In this document: piece by piece, positions 43,956-51,939 of the stretch
Position numbering within the stretch: the first letter of the stretch is position 1
Layout: every line of letters begins with the position of its first letter
Source: Geoglobus ahangari
Lineage (GTDB): Archaea; Halobacteriota; Archaeoglobi; Archaeoglobales; Archaeoglobaceae
Direction: 5' to 3'
Length of the DNA: 64,000 nucleotides
NCBI RefSeq assembly: GCF_001006045.1
Contig: NZ_CP011267.1
Coordinates: forward strand, 1,116,001-1,180,000
Made by a program: the position numbers and the translations under genes
Notes under the pieces: model-generated
What the model saw: the letters and a program-made list of their open reading frames with translations, nothing else
The model's database searches: none
What the model was told of the DNA's origin: nothing

Positions 43956-44371
43956 AAATGTATCCCTCCTGCTATTTCCGGGTTATTTATTAAAGTGATT
44001 TTCTCTACCTCACAAACTCTCTCGAAATCGCTATCCAGAGATGCCAAATACTTTATTCCGTAGTATTTGCACGTTGCGAGGATTAAAGCATCATTCGGAA
44101 GGAGATTGTAATCGAGCATGAATTCCTCTGCAATTGAAACGGTTTCGGCATTCACCTCAAACATCGCAAGTGAATTAAGCATGGAAAACAGTTCCCTCAT
44201 GCGGGATTTTCCAGCGTATTTCATAAACAGGTATGTAACCTCGCTAAACACAATCGGATTTATGACGAGCAACGCCTCTTTTTCCCTTAAAATCTCGATA
44301 ATCTTGACTGCCGAGTCTTTCCCTTTGAGCGATTCAACAAGAACCGAGCTATCCAAGAAGATTCTGCTCAT
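43952..44371 (-). CDS. PIN-domain toxin (VapC-like)
   Basis: 139 residues. PIN signature positions: RIFLDSSVLVESL, IVFSEVTYLF, LLPNDALILATCKYYGI, ASLDSDFERV. The last four bases overlap the start of hsdS. The ATG lies 23 bases inside the preceding antitoxin gene. It is the second VapBC-type module in the locus and is flanked by the 36-bp repeat. Confidence 0.85.
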   Translation of the reverse strand: MSRIFLDSSVLVESLKGKDSAVKIIEILREKEALLVINPIVFSEVTYLFMKYAGKSRMRELFSMLNSLAMFEVNAETVSIAEEFMLDYNLLPNDALILATCKYYGIKYLASLDSDFERVCEVEKITLINNPEIAGGIHF

Positions 44372-44549
44372 AGGCCTCTATTTTTAGCTCCTTCCAAGAT
44401 TTATCTACTTTCAGCGTTCCCTTTAGCTTGCTCATCAATTCAAAGAATCTATCCCTTTCATTGAAGAACTTGGCAGTTTCCTCAACTGCTTTTCTGAATG
44501 CTCTTTCAGCATGATCGGGAACGGATACTTTAATTGTGATCTCACCCAT
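44349..44549 (-). CDS. antitoxin partner of PIN toxin
   Basis: 66 residues from ATG 44549 (MGEITIKVSVPDHAERAF). N-terminal strand-helix looks like a ribbon-helix-helix domain; the C-terminus 'LKVDKSWKELKIEAYEQNLLG' is the toxin-binding tail common in archaeal antitoxins. Upstream in-frame codons to 44702 only translate the duplicated hsdS fragment in a wrong frame and are not included. A decayed paralogue lies at 45439-45560. Confidence 0.75.
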   Translation of the reverse strand: MGEITIKVSVPDHAERAFRKAVEETAKFFNERDRFFELMSKLKGTLKVDKSWKELKIEAYEQNLLG

Positions 44550-44667
44550 GAGCTTAAGTTGTTTAGAGATATTATATAACTTACTCCAAACTTTCCATAA
44601 AACAAACCTCTCAATCCTCTGGAATTCTGCCGATTGGTGTTTCTTTGTGGTTATTAGGCATTCTTTA

Positions 44668-45003
44668 TCAACCTCCACTAAAAAACACCAAAACAACTCC
44701 AATTACAAATCCAATGAGGTACGCACTTATACCAGTTATCCAATTTCCCGCAGCGGAAATTAGTGCTATAATTTCTAAAATTCCTAAAACACTGATCAGA
44801 AGTGACGCATAGAACATGTAGTCTTTACACTGGGCTGATGTTTCAGGATTTAAATTTTTAATAGCATCACAAAACATATTTCCAGCCTTTATTAGTATGT
44901 TTTCTGGATTTACATTCTCACCAGTAAGTAAATAGAAGCCAAAAAAGATTCCAGATATAAATCCAGTCGCAAAAATCGTTAATATGATTCCTGTTTTGCT
45001 CAT
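44668..45003 (-). CDS. small membrane protein, unknown
   Basis: 111 residues with three hydrophobic helices ('IILTIFATGFISGIFFGFYLL', 'YMFYASLLISVLGILEIIAL' and 'GISAYLIGFVIGVVLVFF'). Two Cys lie in the extracytoplasmic loop (MFCDAIKN, SAQCKDY). GGTGGTGA precedes the ATG, which itself overlaps the stop of a degenerate hsdM remnant. Function unknown. Confidence 0.55.
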   Translation of the reverse strand: MSKTGIILTIFATGFISGIFFGFYLLTGENVNPENILIKAGNMFCDAIKNLNPETSAQCKDYMFYASLLISVLGILEIIALISAAGNWITGISAYLIGFVIGVVLVFFSGG

Positions 45004-45115
45004 TTCACCACCAGATACTCAAGTTCATTTAAATAGTCACTTAATTTCCCCTTCAATTTTTTCAATTTCCGTTTCAATCGATTTCAATCTCCCCACCCCT
45101 TCACAATATCAGTCT
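45000..45115 (-). pseudogene. decayed hsdM 3'-end copy
   Basis: Reading across frames, the minus strand gives 'DIVKGWG', 'LKSIETEIEKIEGEIK' and 'SDYLNELEYLVVK'. This lines up with the C-terminus of the HsdM at 46212 ('DVAKEWVELKTIEKEIEEIEERIGNYLSELGYK' region). Two frameshifts separate the pieces. It is a remnant of a second modification-subunit gene, fused upstream to a toxin-like start. Confidence 0.6.
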
Positions 45116-45384
45116 CTTTAACCGATTTTGCAACTTTCGGGTGAATCATAATCTCGTAACTCATAAGTCGAGTTCACCTTTGAGTTTCTCCCCATGAAAT
45201 TCCATTCTTTTTCGTCTCTTCAACAAGCCTGTCAAGCTCCTTGGCTTTCTCCTCGCTGATCTCTTCTTCTGGAATCAATCCAGCTTCAATAAGCTCGATT
45301 TTACTGCTTAACTTTTTCAGCTCCTCTTTTTATGACTTTTAGCTCAGCATAAATAGCCTTTAAAAGCTCGGCTTCTACACCCAT
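45116..45384 (-). pseudogene. decayed RelB-like antitoxin and RelE-like start
   Basis: From ATG 45384 the minus strand reads 'MGVEAELLKAIYAELKVIK', then in other frames 'EELKKLSSKIELIEAGLIPE...KAKELDRLVEETKKNGIS' and 'EKLKGELDL' with stop at 45163-45161: a helical antitoxin with two frameshifts. An overlapping ATG at 45162 begins 'MSYEIMIHPKVAKSVK', like the N-terminus of a RelE toxin, but it runs into the hsdM remnant after about 16 residues. Confidence 0.55.
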
Positions 45385-45438
45385 TGAATGTTTTTCTGTA
45401 TTGAGAAAATTTAAAAGTTTGGCGAGAGGTCGAAATTG

Positions 45439-45560
45439 CTATCTGCAAAACTCATGCCGGTAAGGTTCCATTTTCAACTCATTCCACGATTTACTTTACC
45501 TTCAGCGATCTTTTCAGTTTATCATAGATTAAAGAATCACTTAGTTTAGAGCCTTTTCAC
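45439..45560 (-). pseudogene. decayed antitoxin paralogue
   Basis: The minus strand encodes 'LIYDKLKRSLKV' and, after a one-base shift, 'KSWNELKMEPYRHEFCR' with stop at 45441-45439. This matches the tail of the intact antitoxin at 44349 ('KLKGTLKVDKSWKELKIEAYEQ'). No toxin gene remains next to it. Confidence 0.5.
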
Positions 45561-45579
45561 TATCTTCTTGGTTTTGAAA

Positions 45580-46215
45580 TCACATTGGAGTTTGATCACT
45601 ATATAGGGGTACGTCTAATAATGAGATGCCTGCAGGTTTGTTTTTGGCATAATGTTTAACAATTCTTTGAGTATCACCATCTAAATAATCCCACAAATCA
45701 AGCTTTTCCAGAGTATATGAGACTAATTGAAAAAATAGCCAATGAAATCGATAATCCCAGCGGTAGTAGAATGGAAAATGGAGAAATTCATTCCGCAATT
45801 TAGTAAATAGATCCAGTATCTCTTGAATTTCACAAAGTTTGATTTTGTTATCCTCTTTTTCAGAGAGTATCTTTTTAAACTCGTTTTTTATGCTTCCCAA
45901 TGTTCTTCTTGATTTTTCACGTGAAAGGATTATATTGGGACCCTCGAAAAAACAAACTATTTTTACGAACCCCTCAAAAAGAACCGATAACAACAAGATG
46001 CTGTGGATGTCATCAGGAACTACAATTGTGCCCAACGAATCAACATAACGGCGCAATAAAATACCCCACTGCGTAAAAAATGATGAAACCAATTCTTCTC
46101 TACCATTCTCTTTACTCAAAAGTTCCTTTATCTTTGTTTCGCCGTGTTCATCCATAAAACTTCTTATTTCTTCTACACTCTTTTTCAACTTAGAGCAATC
46201 ACTCATTTTTATCAC
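45580..46215 (-). CDS. HEPN-motif protein in the hsd locus
   Basis: 211 residues, helical. 'LFTKLRNEFLHFPFYYRW' (about residues 136-153) contains R-N-x3-H, the HEPN ribonuclease motif (R-x4-6-H). It overlaps the end of hsdM by four bases, so it is co-translated with the modification subunit. HEPN RNases in restriction loci often act as a back-up toxin or abortive-infection effector. Family not recognised beyond the motif. Confidence 0.58.
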   Translation of the reverse strand: MIKMSDCSKLKKSVEEIRSFMDEHGETKIKELLSKENGREELVSSFFTQWGILLRRYVDSLGTIVVPDDIHSILLLSVLFEGFVKIVCFFEGPNIILSREKSRRTLGSIKNEFKKILSEKEDNKIKLCEIQEILDLFTKLRNEFLHFPFYYRWDYRFHWLFFQLVSYTLEKLDLWDYLDGDTQRIVKHYAKNKPAGISLLDVPLYSDQTPM

Positions 46216-47731
46216 TTATAGCCCAGTTCAGAAAGATAATTGCCAATTCTCTCTTCAATCTCTTCGATCTCTTTCTCAATAGTCTTTAACTCCACCCACT
46301 CCTTCGCAACATCAATCTCCTCAATCTCCTCCTGTGGAAACACGTAAAGCGTAACGTTCAGGTTGTAGTCGTTCTCCCTAATTTCATCTAAACTAACAAC
46401 CCTGCAAAAACCATCTCCATCCCTGAACTCATTGTAAGTATTCACAATTTTCTCTATATGCTGTTCTCCAAGCCTGTTCAGCTCTCTAACCTCTGGATGC
46501 TTCTCGAATTCGTTGGATGCGTTTATGAACAGAATTTTGCCCTTTCTATCCTCTGGCTTCTGTTTGTTGAAGATTATAATCGCTCCCGGAGCGCCAGTGT
46601 TGTAGAAGAGCTTTTCTGGCAGTAAAATTACGCATTCAATCAGATCATCCTCGATTATAGCCTTTCTGATCTGCTTCTCCTTTCCACCTCTGAAAAGGCA
46701 TCCGTTATCTATTACAACGCCAACTTTCCTCTTTGCCGAGGCAAGCATGTGCTGAATCCATGCCCAATCAGCAGATTGCTTTGATGTAAAACCATACTTG
46801 AAACGTTCATCGTAGAATTCTGCCTTCTTTAATTCTTCCTCTCCATATCCATCCTGATTCCATGGAGGGTTGGCTATGACAATATCAAACTTCCTGAACG
46901 TTTCTCCTTCCTTGAATCTCGGATTCTTCAGCGTATCTCCAACTTCGAGTTTGATATCCTTTATTCCGTGAACTATTGCGTTCATCTTCGCTATTGCGTA
47001 AGTTGTTGGATTAACTTCCTGCCCGTAAAGGAAGAGCTTCTTTGCCTCTTCCTCGCCATACTTCCGCTTAACATAATCGTATGCCCTGATAAGCATCCTC
47101 GCATAGCCCGCTGCAGGATCATAAATGCTATCCATTGGTTTCGGATCAACAATCCTGACGATCAGATCCACTACCTCGGAGGGCGTGAAAACTTCACCTT
47201 CCTTGGCTTTCTGTGGTGCGAAATAGCCAATCAACCATTCATAAGCATCACCGAGGATGCTATCACTCGCTCTTCCAAGATTAGCCCGCTGAAAAGCTCA
47301 AAAAGCTGAACAAGAATGTCAAAATTATCTCTGTGCCTCGTAAACTCAAGAAAATCAAGCCTATCAACTACTCCCTGCAATTCGGGATTTTTCTCAGCAA
47401 GAAGTTTCAACGCCTCAGAAAGTCTTACAGGCAGCTCGTTAATGTTCTTTCTCAACTCTTCCCATGTGTATCTCTCAGGATATTCAAACCTGTGGAAGGA
47501 TCTATCCTTTGCAAAGTTTTCAGCCTCTTCTTTGCTTAACCCCTTCTCAAGCAGAGTTTTCAGAGCTTCGTTGTATTCTCTTTTCCACTCATCACTGAGC
47601 CTTTTCAGAAAAAGGAGAACGAGAATGTATTTGTAATCAACCCTCGTTCTTATCAGATCAGCTGCCTGCTTGCATGCTCTTATCAGCTCATCTCTTGTGG
47701 TTTCAATCTCAATGTAATCAGCAAGAGTCAT
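46212..47731 (-). pseudogene. hsdM: type I modification subunit, frameshifted
   Basis: From ATG 47731 (MTLADYIEIETTRDELIRAC) the N-terminal HsdM helical domain runs to 'FELFSGL'. There, near 47283, one base is missing and the frame continues as 'NLGRASDSILGDAYEWLIGYF'. The downstream frame has the N6-adenine methylase motifs: FTPSEVVDLI, 'SIYDPAAGYARMLI' (motif I), and NPPW (motif IV, IVIANPPWNQ). One added base gives a 506-residue HsdM. The C-terminus overlaps the HEPN gene. Motif I (DPAAGYA) and NPPW look functional otherwise. Confidence 0.88.
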
Positions 47732-47787
47732 TACAATAAATGAATTCAGCCTGCATATTTTATTTTTCTGGAAAGTGTTTGATCGCT

Positions 47788-47997
47788 GTTGATCCCATGT
47801 TGATCTGCTCAATCAACGTTGATTCAATGTTGATTGATTGCTGATCAACCACATTGATTTTGCTAATCAACATGTTGATTGAATGTTGATTCGCTAATCA
47901 ACAGCTGTTGATTGATCAGTTGATCCTGCTGATTTGAGAATCAACATGGTGTTGATATTGTTGATTGATTGCTGATCAACAGTTGATTGTGGTTGAT
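47788..47997. repeat. dense array of GTTGAT / ATCAAC motifs
   Basis: Within 210 bp I count twelve GTTGAT and six reverse complements ATCAAC, many extended to (A/C)TGTTGATTG and paired as palindromes (AATCAACATGTTGATT). It is non-coding and lies upstream of hsdM and downstream of the RHH gene. Iteron-like arrays of this kind bind a replication or partition protein, or an array of regulators. The stretch 47732-48062 holds no gene. Confidence 0.7.
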
Positions 47998-48062
47998 TCT
48001 CTGTTGAATTCCTGCTGATCACTCTCCATTTATAGTCATGCCAAACTCGAAATTATGTGTGT

Positions 48063-48233
48063 TCATTTTCTTGTGTGTGCATCCGCCACTTGTGAGAGGT
48101 AGAGCTTTATTGCCTTGGATAATTCCTCACCGAGATACTTCCAGAGACAGCCGTATTTGGATAAAACGTAATTCTTGAAAGCCAGCCATTCATCTTCATT
48201 CACGTGAACGCTGATTTTTACTGGTTTATCCAT
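48063..48233 (-). CDS. small RHH-like regulatory protein
   Basis: 56 residues from ATG 48233 (MDKPVKISVHVNEDEW). GGAGAGGTGATCC sits directly upstream, an almost perfect ribosome-binding site that fixes the start. The first strand (VKISVHVNEDEWLAFKNYVLSK) suits a ribbon-helix-helix fold. A candidate repressor for the repeat region on either side. Confidence 0.6.
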   Translation of the reverse strand: MDKPVKISVHVNEDEWLAFKNYVLSKYGCLWKYLGEELSKAIKLYLSQVADAHTRK

Positions 48234-48592
48234 TGGATCACCTCTCCAGAAATCGCATAAAACCGTGAAAAATGCAGAATTCTTCCATTTTGCATGAAAT
48301 TTATGCACCTTTCTTCCATGGAAGAAACCTTTCTTCCTTTCTTCCATTCTGCATAAAATGGATGAATGTTGGAATGAAATTCATGCACCTTTCTTCCAAA
48401 GTGCATGAAAAGAAGCCCTCTCCTGCCTTCTTTTGTGATCACTTGATACTCTTTCGTGGAGGGTGCACACACATGAATTTGTGCATGCAAAAATTTCGTG
48501 AATCATGGTTGTAATCTTTCCTGTGTGCAATCTGAATAAATTTAGTTTTTGCTACAAAAAATTTATATATCTGTTATGCTATATTTATCACT
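48234..48592. promoter_or_regulatory. repeat-rich divergent region between RHH gene and intN
   Basis: A 25-bp direct repeat with one mismatch (48294-48318 and 48374-48398; ends ATGCACCTTTCTTCCA) plus three further TTCTTCC copies and GCATGAAATTTATGC-type near-palindromes. A TATA box (TTTATATAT) at about 48558-48567 precedes intN, and transcription would start close to its ATG. No gene seen. Likely operators for the RHH protein and integrase. Confidence 0.5.
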
Positions 48593-48866
48593 ATGACGTC
48601 CATGGACGTTCATGAACGTCCAGATAGAATAAACTCCGAGAAAAGCCCGGATTTTGAGAAAAAAGGAAGGAGAAAGCTCAGAATGACAATCTGGTTTTCT
48701 AAGGAGAACTATATATTTCTGAAAGAAAACTATGGAGGTAGGATTTCTGAGATAATGGATGCCTTTGCAACCTTTTTGAGAACAGGAAACGTTCTAGAGA
48801 TTTCAGTTTTGAGAATTGGAATGCCCGGAGCCGGATTTGAACCGGCGACTATGCGGTCTTCAGCCG
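48593..48866 (+). pseudogene. integrase, N-terminal part (intN)
   Basis: From ATG 48593 the first about 75 residues form a strand-helix-helix region ('RKLRMTIWFSKENYIFLKENYGG', 'ISEIMDAFATFLRTG'). The frame then enters the att core as 'MPGAGFEPATMRSSA' and runs on antisense through the tRNA to a stop at 48904. The first 274 nt plus intC (33598-34565) make an in-frame 413-residue integrase in the excised circle. Its promoter stays with intN, so an N-terminal fragment might still be expressed. Confidence 0.85.
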
Positions 48867-48895
48867 CACGCTCTCCCAAGCTGAGCTACCCGGGC
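48822..48895 (-). tRNA. tRNA-Phe (GAA)
   Basis: 74 nt. Acceptor stem GCCCGGG/TCCGGGC, D arm TAGCTCAGC, anticodon loop CTGAAGA with GAA at 48861-48859, T arm GCCGGTTCAAATCCGGC, discriminator A at 48822; CCA not encoded. The 3' half (48822-48866) is the attachment core, so the present 3' half was supplied by the integrated element while the 5' half is original. Confidence 0.95.
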
Positions 48896-48984
48896 TCAGT
48901 GTGAGATACTATGGCTCAGGATATTTTTAGTTTTTGGTCGAAAACAAGAGTTATTAAGCAGGAGATCTTAGCCTAATCGGGGCT

Positions 48985-49056
48985 GGGCCCGTAGGGTAGT
49001 GGATATCCCAGAGGCCTTCGGAGCCTCTAACCCGGGTTCGAATCCCGGCGGGCCCG
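48985..49056 (+). tRNA. tRNA-Arg (TCG)
   Basis: 72 nt. Acceptor GGGCCCG/CGGGCCC, anticodon stem GAGGC/GCCTC with loop CTTCGGA (anticodon TCG at 49018-49020), T arm CCGGGTTCGAATCCCGG, discriminator G; CCA not encoded. Divergently placed 89 bases from tRNA-Phe and 4 bases from the end of the DMT transporter gene. Confidence 0.95.
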
Positions 49057-49059
49057 CTG

Positions 49060-49947
49060 CTAAGATATGCTGACTGATATCAGCGATGCCCCGGCTACAG
49101 TCAGAACCGAGCCGACAAACGTTCTGATTCCAACAAGCTCGTCGCTTTTCAAGAAAATGTAGGCGAGCGTGGTGGTCACAATCGGGTACAGGTTGGAGAG
49201 GGGCACGGCTATTACGAGCGGGATTGCGCTGAGGGAGTAGAAGTAGGCAATGTTTCCGGCTGCCAGGCTCATGGCGGAGAGGAAGATGTACCTGTTGATC
49301 GAGATCTCGAGCCTTCCTGTAGCTGCAGAAAATGCTGCGAGAGACAGAAATCCTGACAGCGACGCTATGAAGACGCTCACAAACACGCTTTCCAGCATCC
49401 CCACCTTTATCAGCAGGGACGCGAGCCCGTAGAATATTCCGCTTGACGTCGAAATGATAAGCTCTCTTCTGTCTATCCTTTCGGTTGTGAACGTGTAGAG
49501 GCCGAGGATCATCAGCAGCGTTCCAGACAGCGTGTAGAGTCCCATGTCCTCGGAGAGCAGGAAGTATCCGAACAATGCTGAGAAAAGAATCCTCGTGGAT
49601 GTGGCAGAGAACGCCCTCGATGAGCCCACCTCCGTCACAGACCTGTATGTTATGACTCTCGCGACAAAGTACGAGAAAAAGCCGGCGAGGAATAGATACG
49701 CGAGTTTTACCGGATCGGTAGCGGTTCTGTGAAGATCTCCGAAAGAGAAAGCGAATGTGATGGCAGACACGACCAGCATTATGGTCATCGTGGATGAAAC
49801 GACATCCTTTCCTCTGAGCCCAACTCTCAGGAGCACGCCGTTCGTTCCCCAGAAAACTGACGCGAGCAGTGCATAGATTATGCCGTTCACCGATGGTATT
49901 TGCACTGAGGGTAGAAAATTGTTTGTGTGGACTGGGCCATTACTCAT
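49060..49947 (-). CDS. EamA/DMT-superfamily transporter
   Basis: 295 residues, about ten hydrophobic helices in two EamA repeats ('ALLASVFWGTNGVLLRVGLRG' and 'STSSGIFYGLASLLIKVGML'). It ends 'SVLTVAGASLISVSIS'. Drug/metabolite transporter family; the substrate is unpredictable. Chromosomal-type base composition, so it lies outside the integrated element. Confidence 0.85.
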   Translation of the reverse strand: MSNGPVHTNNFLPSVQIPSVNGIIYALLASVFWGTNGVLLRVGLRGKDVVSSTMTIMLVVSAITFAFSFGDLHRTATDPVKLAYLFLAGFFSYFVARVITYRSVTEVGSSRAFSATSTRILFSALFGYFLLSEDMGLYTLSGTLLMILGLYTFTTERIDRRELIISTSSGIFYGLASLLIKVGMLESVFVSVFIASLSGFLSLAAFSAATGRLEISINRYIFLSAMSLAAGNIAYFYSLSAIPLVIAVPLSNLYPIVTTTLAYIFLKSDELVGIRTFVGSVLTVAGASLISVSIS

Positions 49948-50412
49948 TTTTAGGTTGTGGGCTGCTGAAAGTTATCTGAAACCAAGCGCGTGTATCTGGA
50001 AAGCAGCCCAACAATGATTTTCCACAGGAAGTCAAATTGGTCTCATCTCAAAAAGACAAACAAATGGTGTGGGGCACTTAACACACTGAGCTCTGGTAGT
50101 ATTTTAAATATAGCTGGGATTTATTATTCTTAAACTGAGTAAATTAAACTTGTTTTATGGTAAAAACTATCTGATTTTCCAGACGAATAAAAATTCACGT
50201 AGTTAATGGATTGAATTTGCGAATTCCCACGTCCCCTAACTCTGCAATTAGGCTCCCTCTCCCAAAACTCCCAAGTATCTCTCCTGAGAAAGCCTTTCAA
50301 AAATTGGCTGCTCTTTAAATACTCACGCCCAAAATTGCATGCAACCAATCACCCCTGAAAAAAGCGGGTGGGAAAAAGGTTATAAATGGGCAAAGGAGAA
50401 ATTTGAACATCG
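49948..50412 (+). promoter_or_regulatory. CRISPR leader region
   Basis: 465 bases without a convincing gene, AT-rich. Upstream of the first perfect repeat and opposite the degenerate end of the array, so it should be the leader. GGTTATAAATG (50373-50383) can act as TATA box for the pre-crRNA. Confidence 0.5.
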
Positions 50413-50996
50413 GAATCTCATAGGGAGAACGGAAACCACGAGAGACCCGAATATATGCGTCGTTGGGATATGAATCTCATAGGGAGAACGGAAACACATC
50501 CTCGTAAGCAGAAGTCCGTAGTATATCATGTGCTCCGAATCTCATAGGGAGAACGGAAACTTAACAACATCTGTCATCTCTTTCACCTCGCAAAGAATCT
50601 CATAGGGAGAACGGAAACAAAATCCACTCTGTCTGCACGCACTATCGTTTCCCTAAGAATCTCATAGGGAGAACGGAAACGTAATAGCACATGTGTATCT
50701 TTTTGTGTTCTCACCAAGAATCTCATAGGGAGAACGGAAACTTATTATGTCCGGGTCTTCAAGCATTTCAACTGGTTCAAGAATCTCATAGGGAGAACGG
50801 AAACGCTGATGGCCACGGACATTTACTCGTTAGTGAGAGCACGGAATCTCATAGGGAGAACGGAAACCCCACGTAGCTCCACTTATTGTTCCATTATTAC
50901 CATTTCCGGAATCTCATAGGGAGAACGGAAATTTTCCAGCGAACGCCTCATAATCCTTTTTGGCCAGCCTTAGGATCTCATAAGGAGAACGAACAC
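50413..50996 (+). CRISPR. CRISPR array, 10 repeats of 24 bp, 9 spacers
   Basis: Repeat begins GAATCTCATAG and ends AACGGAAAC. Repeats start at 50413, 50472, 50537, 50595, 50657, 50718, 50781, 50844, 50909 and 50973. Spacers are 35, 41, 34, 38, 37, 39, 39, 41 and 40 bp. Repeat 9 ends in T instead of C and repeat 10 has several changes (GGATCTCATAAGG..., GAACAC), marking the old, leader-distal end on the right. Transcription on the plus strand would give crRNAs with the handle ACGGAAAC, typical of archaeal type I/III systems. The only CRISPR-related genes nearby are the CARF and Csx1 genes downstream. Confidence 0.97.
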
Positions 50997-51201
50997 CCCC
51001 CAACTTCTCGAAAATTATCGCAGAAAGAGTCAGAATGTGGGCATTGACGTGAGAAAGGGGGAAATGCCTCTCCTGTCGAAGGCAGGTCGGAATTGTGTGG
51101 TTGTGGGTTGATGTTTACGAAAGGGTGGGAAAATTATCGGAGTGTAAACTCCGGAAATTTTATCAAATCTGTCTGGAATATGCAGAAAGGAGGTTTTTAG
51201 G

Positions 51202-51939
51202 ATGAAGGTGGCGGTTATAGCACCACTTGGAATGAGCCCTCCGGTGATTACGGCTTTTGTGCACCACATACGGGATGTGAGGGACTTGGTCGTCATAACT
51301 ACGGCTGATGACAGGGTTAAGCAGGGATTTGAGCTTGTGAAAGTTGCTATGAAGGTCAAATATCCGAAAACAAGGGTTCATGAAGTTGAAGTTCCCTTCG
51401 AGGACATCACCACTGAGGAGCAAAACTTTGAATTCATGAGGATTGCGGGAAGGACGATAAAGAGGCAGAAAGAAAAATTTGGCTCTGATGTGGTGTATCT
51501 GAATGTTGCTGGCGGAAGGAAGAACATGTGCATAACTCTCTCGATTCTTGGCCAGTTTCTGAATGTTGATGGGGTTTTTCACGTTGTGTCTCCCAACGTT
51601 AAAATCGTAAACGAGATGCTTGAGAATCTGAGGCACGATATTGAGAGACTCTATCTTGCAGAGAGTGATGAAGAGAGGCTGAGAATTTACGAGGAGAAGG
51701 CCAGATACTTCAACGCTTTGATGTTTCCCGAGGATTATCAGGTTGTTAGGATCCCGACAGTTCCCGTTCCCGGGGACTACATGCAGAGGATTTTGGATGT
51801 GATCTACAATGACAGGCTCGACACTTTGACTTACTCTGAAAGGGAGTTGCTCTTGAGACATGGGTTGATTGAGAAATTCGGAAATAGGTATCGCGTCTCT
51901 GACTTTGGAAAGAGGTTTGCAGAGGTGCTGGTTGGGTGA
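51202..51939 (+). CDS. CARF-domain protein with C-terminal winged helix
   Basis: 245 residues. The N-terminal Rossmann-like CARF domain reads 'KVAVIAPLGMSPPVITAFVHHI', 'DLVVITTADDRVKQGFELV' and 'VVYLNVAGGRKNMCITLSIL'; the glycine-rich AGGRKN loop would hold cyclic oligoadenylate. The last about 50 residues ('LTYSERELLLRHGLIEKFGNRYRVSDFGK') form a winged helix. It could be a cOA-responsive regulator (Csa3/Csx-type) or a ring nuclease. It overlaps csx1 by four bases, so it may tune that RNase. Confidence 0.78.
   Translation: MKVAVIAPLGMSPPVITAFVHHIRDVRDLVVITTADDRVKQGFELVKVAMKVKYPKTRVHEVEVPFEDITTEEQNFEFMRIAGRTIKRQKEKFGSDVVYLNVAGGRKNMCITLSILGQFLNVDGVFHVVSPNVKIVNEMLENLRHDIERLYLAESDEERLRIYEEKARYFNALMFPEDYQVVRIPTVPVPGDYMQRILDVIYNDRLDTLTYSERELLLRHGLIEKFGNRYRVSDFGKRFAEVLVG

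Larger units (their letters stand above)
43906..44647. repeat. 36-bp direct repeat flanking a VapBC pair
   Basis: Positions 43906-43941 and 44612-44647 are identical (CAATCCTCTGG...TTTCTTTG). The left copy is the start of hsdS (KETPIGRIPEDW). The right copy is an orphan piece of the same coding sequence. The toxin-antitoxin genes lie between them, as if an hsdS 5' end was duplicated or recombined when the pair was inserted. Confidence 0.8.
33553..48866. mobile_element. SSV-type integrated element in tRNA-Phe with split integrase
   Basis: A 45-bp direct repeat (33553-33597 and 48822-48866) bounds the region; unit length 15,269 bp. The right copy is the 3' half of an intact tRNA-Phe(GAA), the left copy a remnant. 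The integrase gene is divided: intN enters the right repeat, intC leaves the left repeat, and they rejoin in frame. The interior is clearly more AT-rich than the flanks. It carries a type I restriction-modification locus, toxin-antitoxin pairs, EVE, M48-like, HEPN and RHH genes and several repeat arrays, but no recognisable replication protein. This is the arrangement of fuselloviral/pNOB8-type archaeal integrative elements. Confidence 0.88.

Noticed and set aside
50691-50876. ORF containing repeated ESHRENGN peptide
   Set aside because: It is the CRISPR repeat translated; the periodicity is that of repeats and spacers, not a protein.
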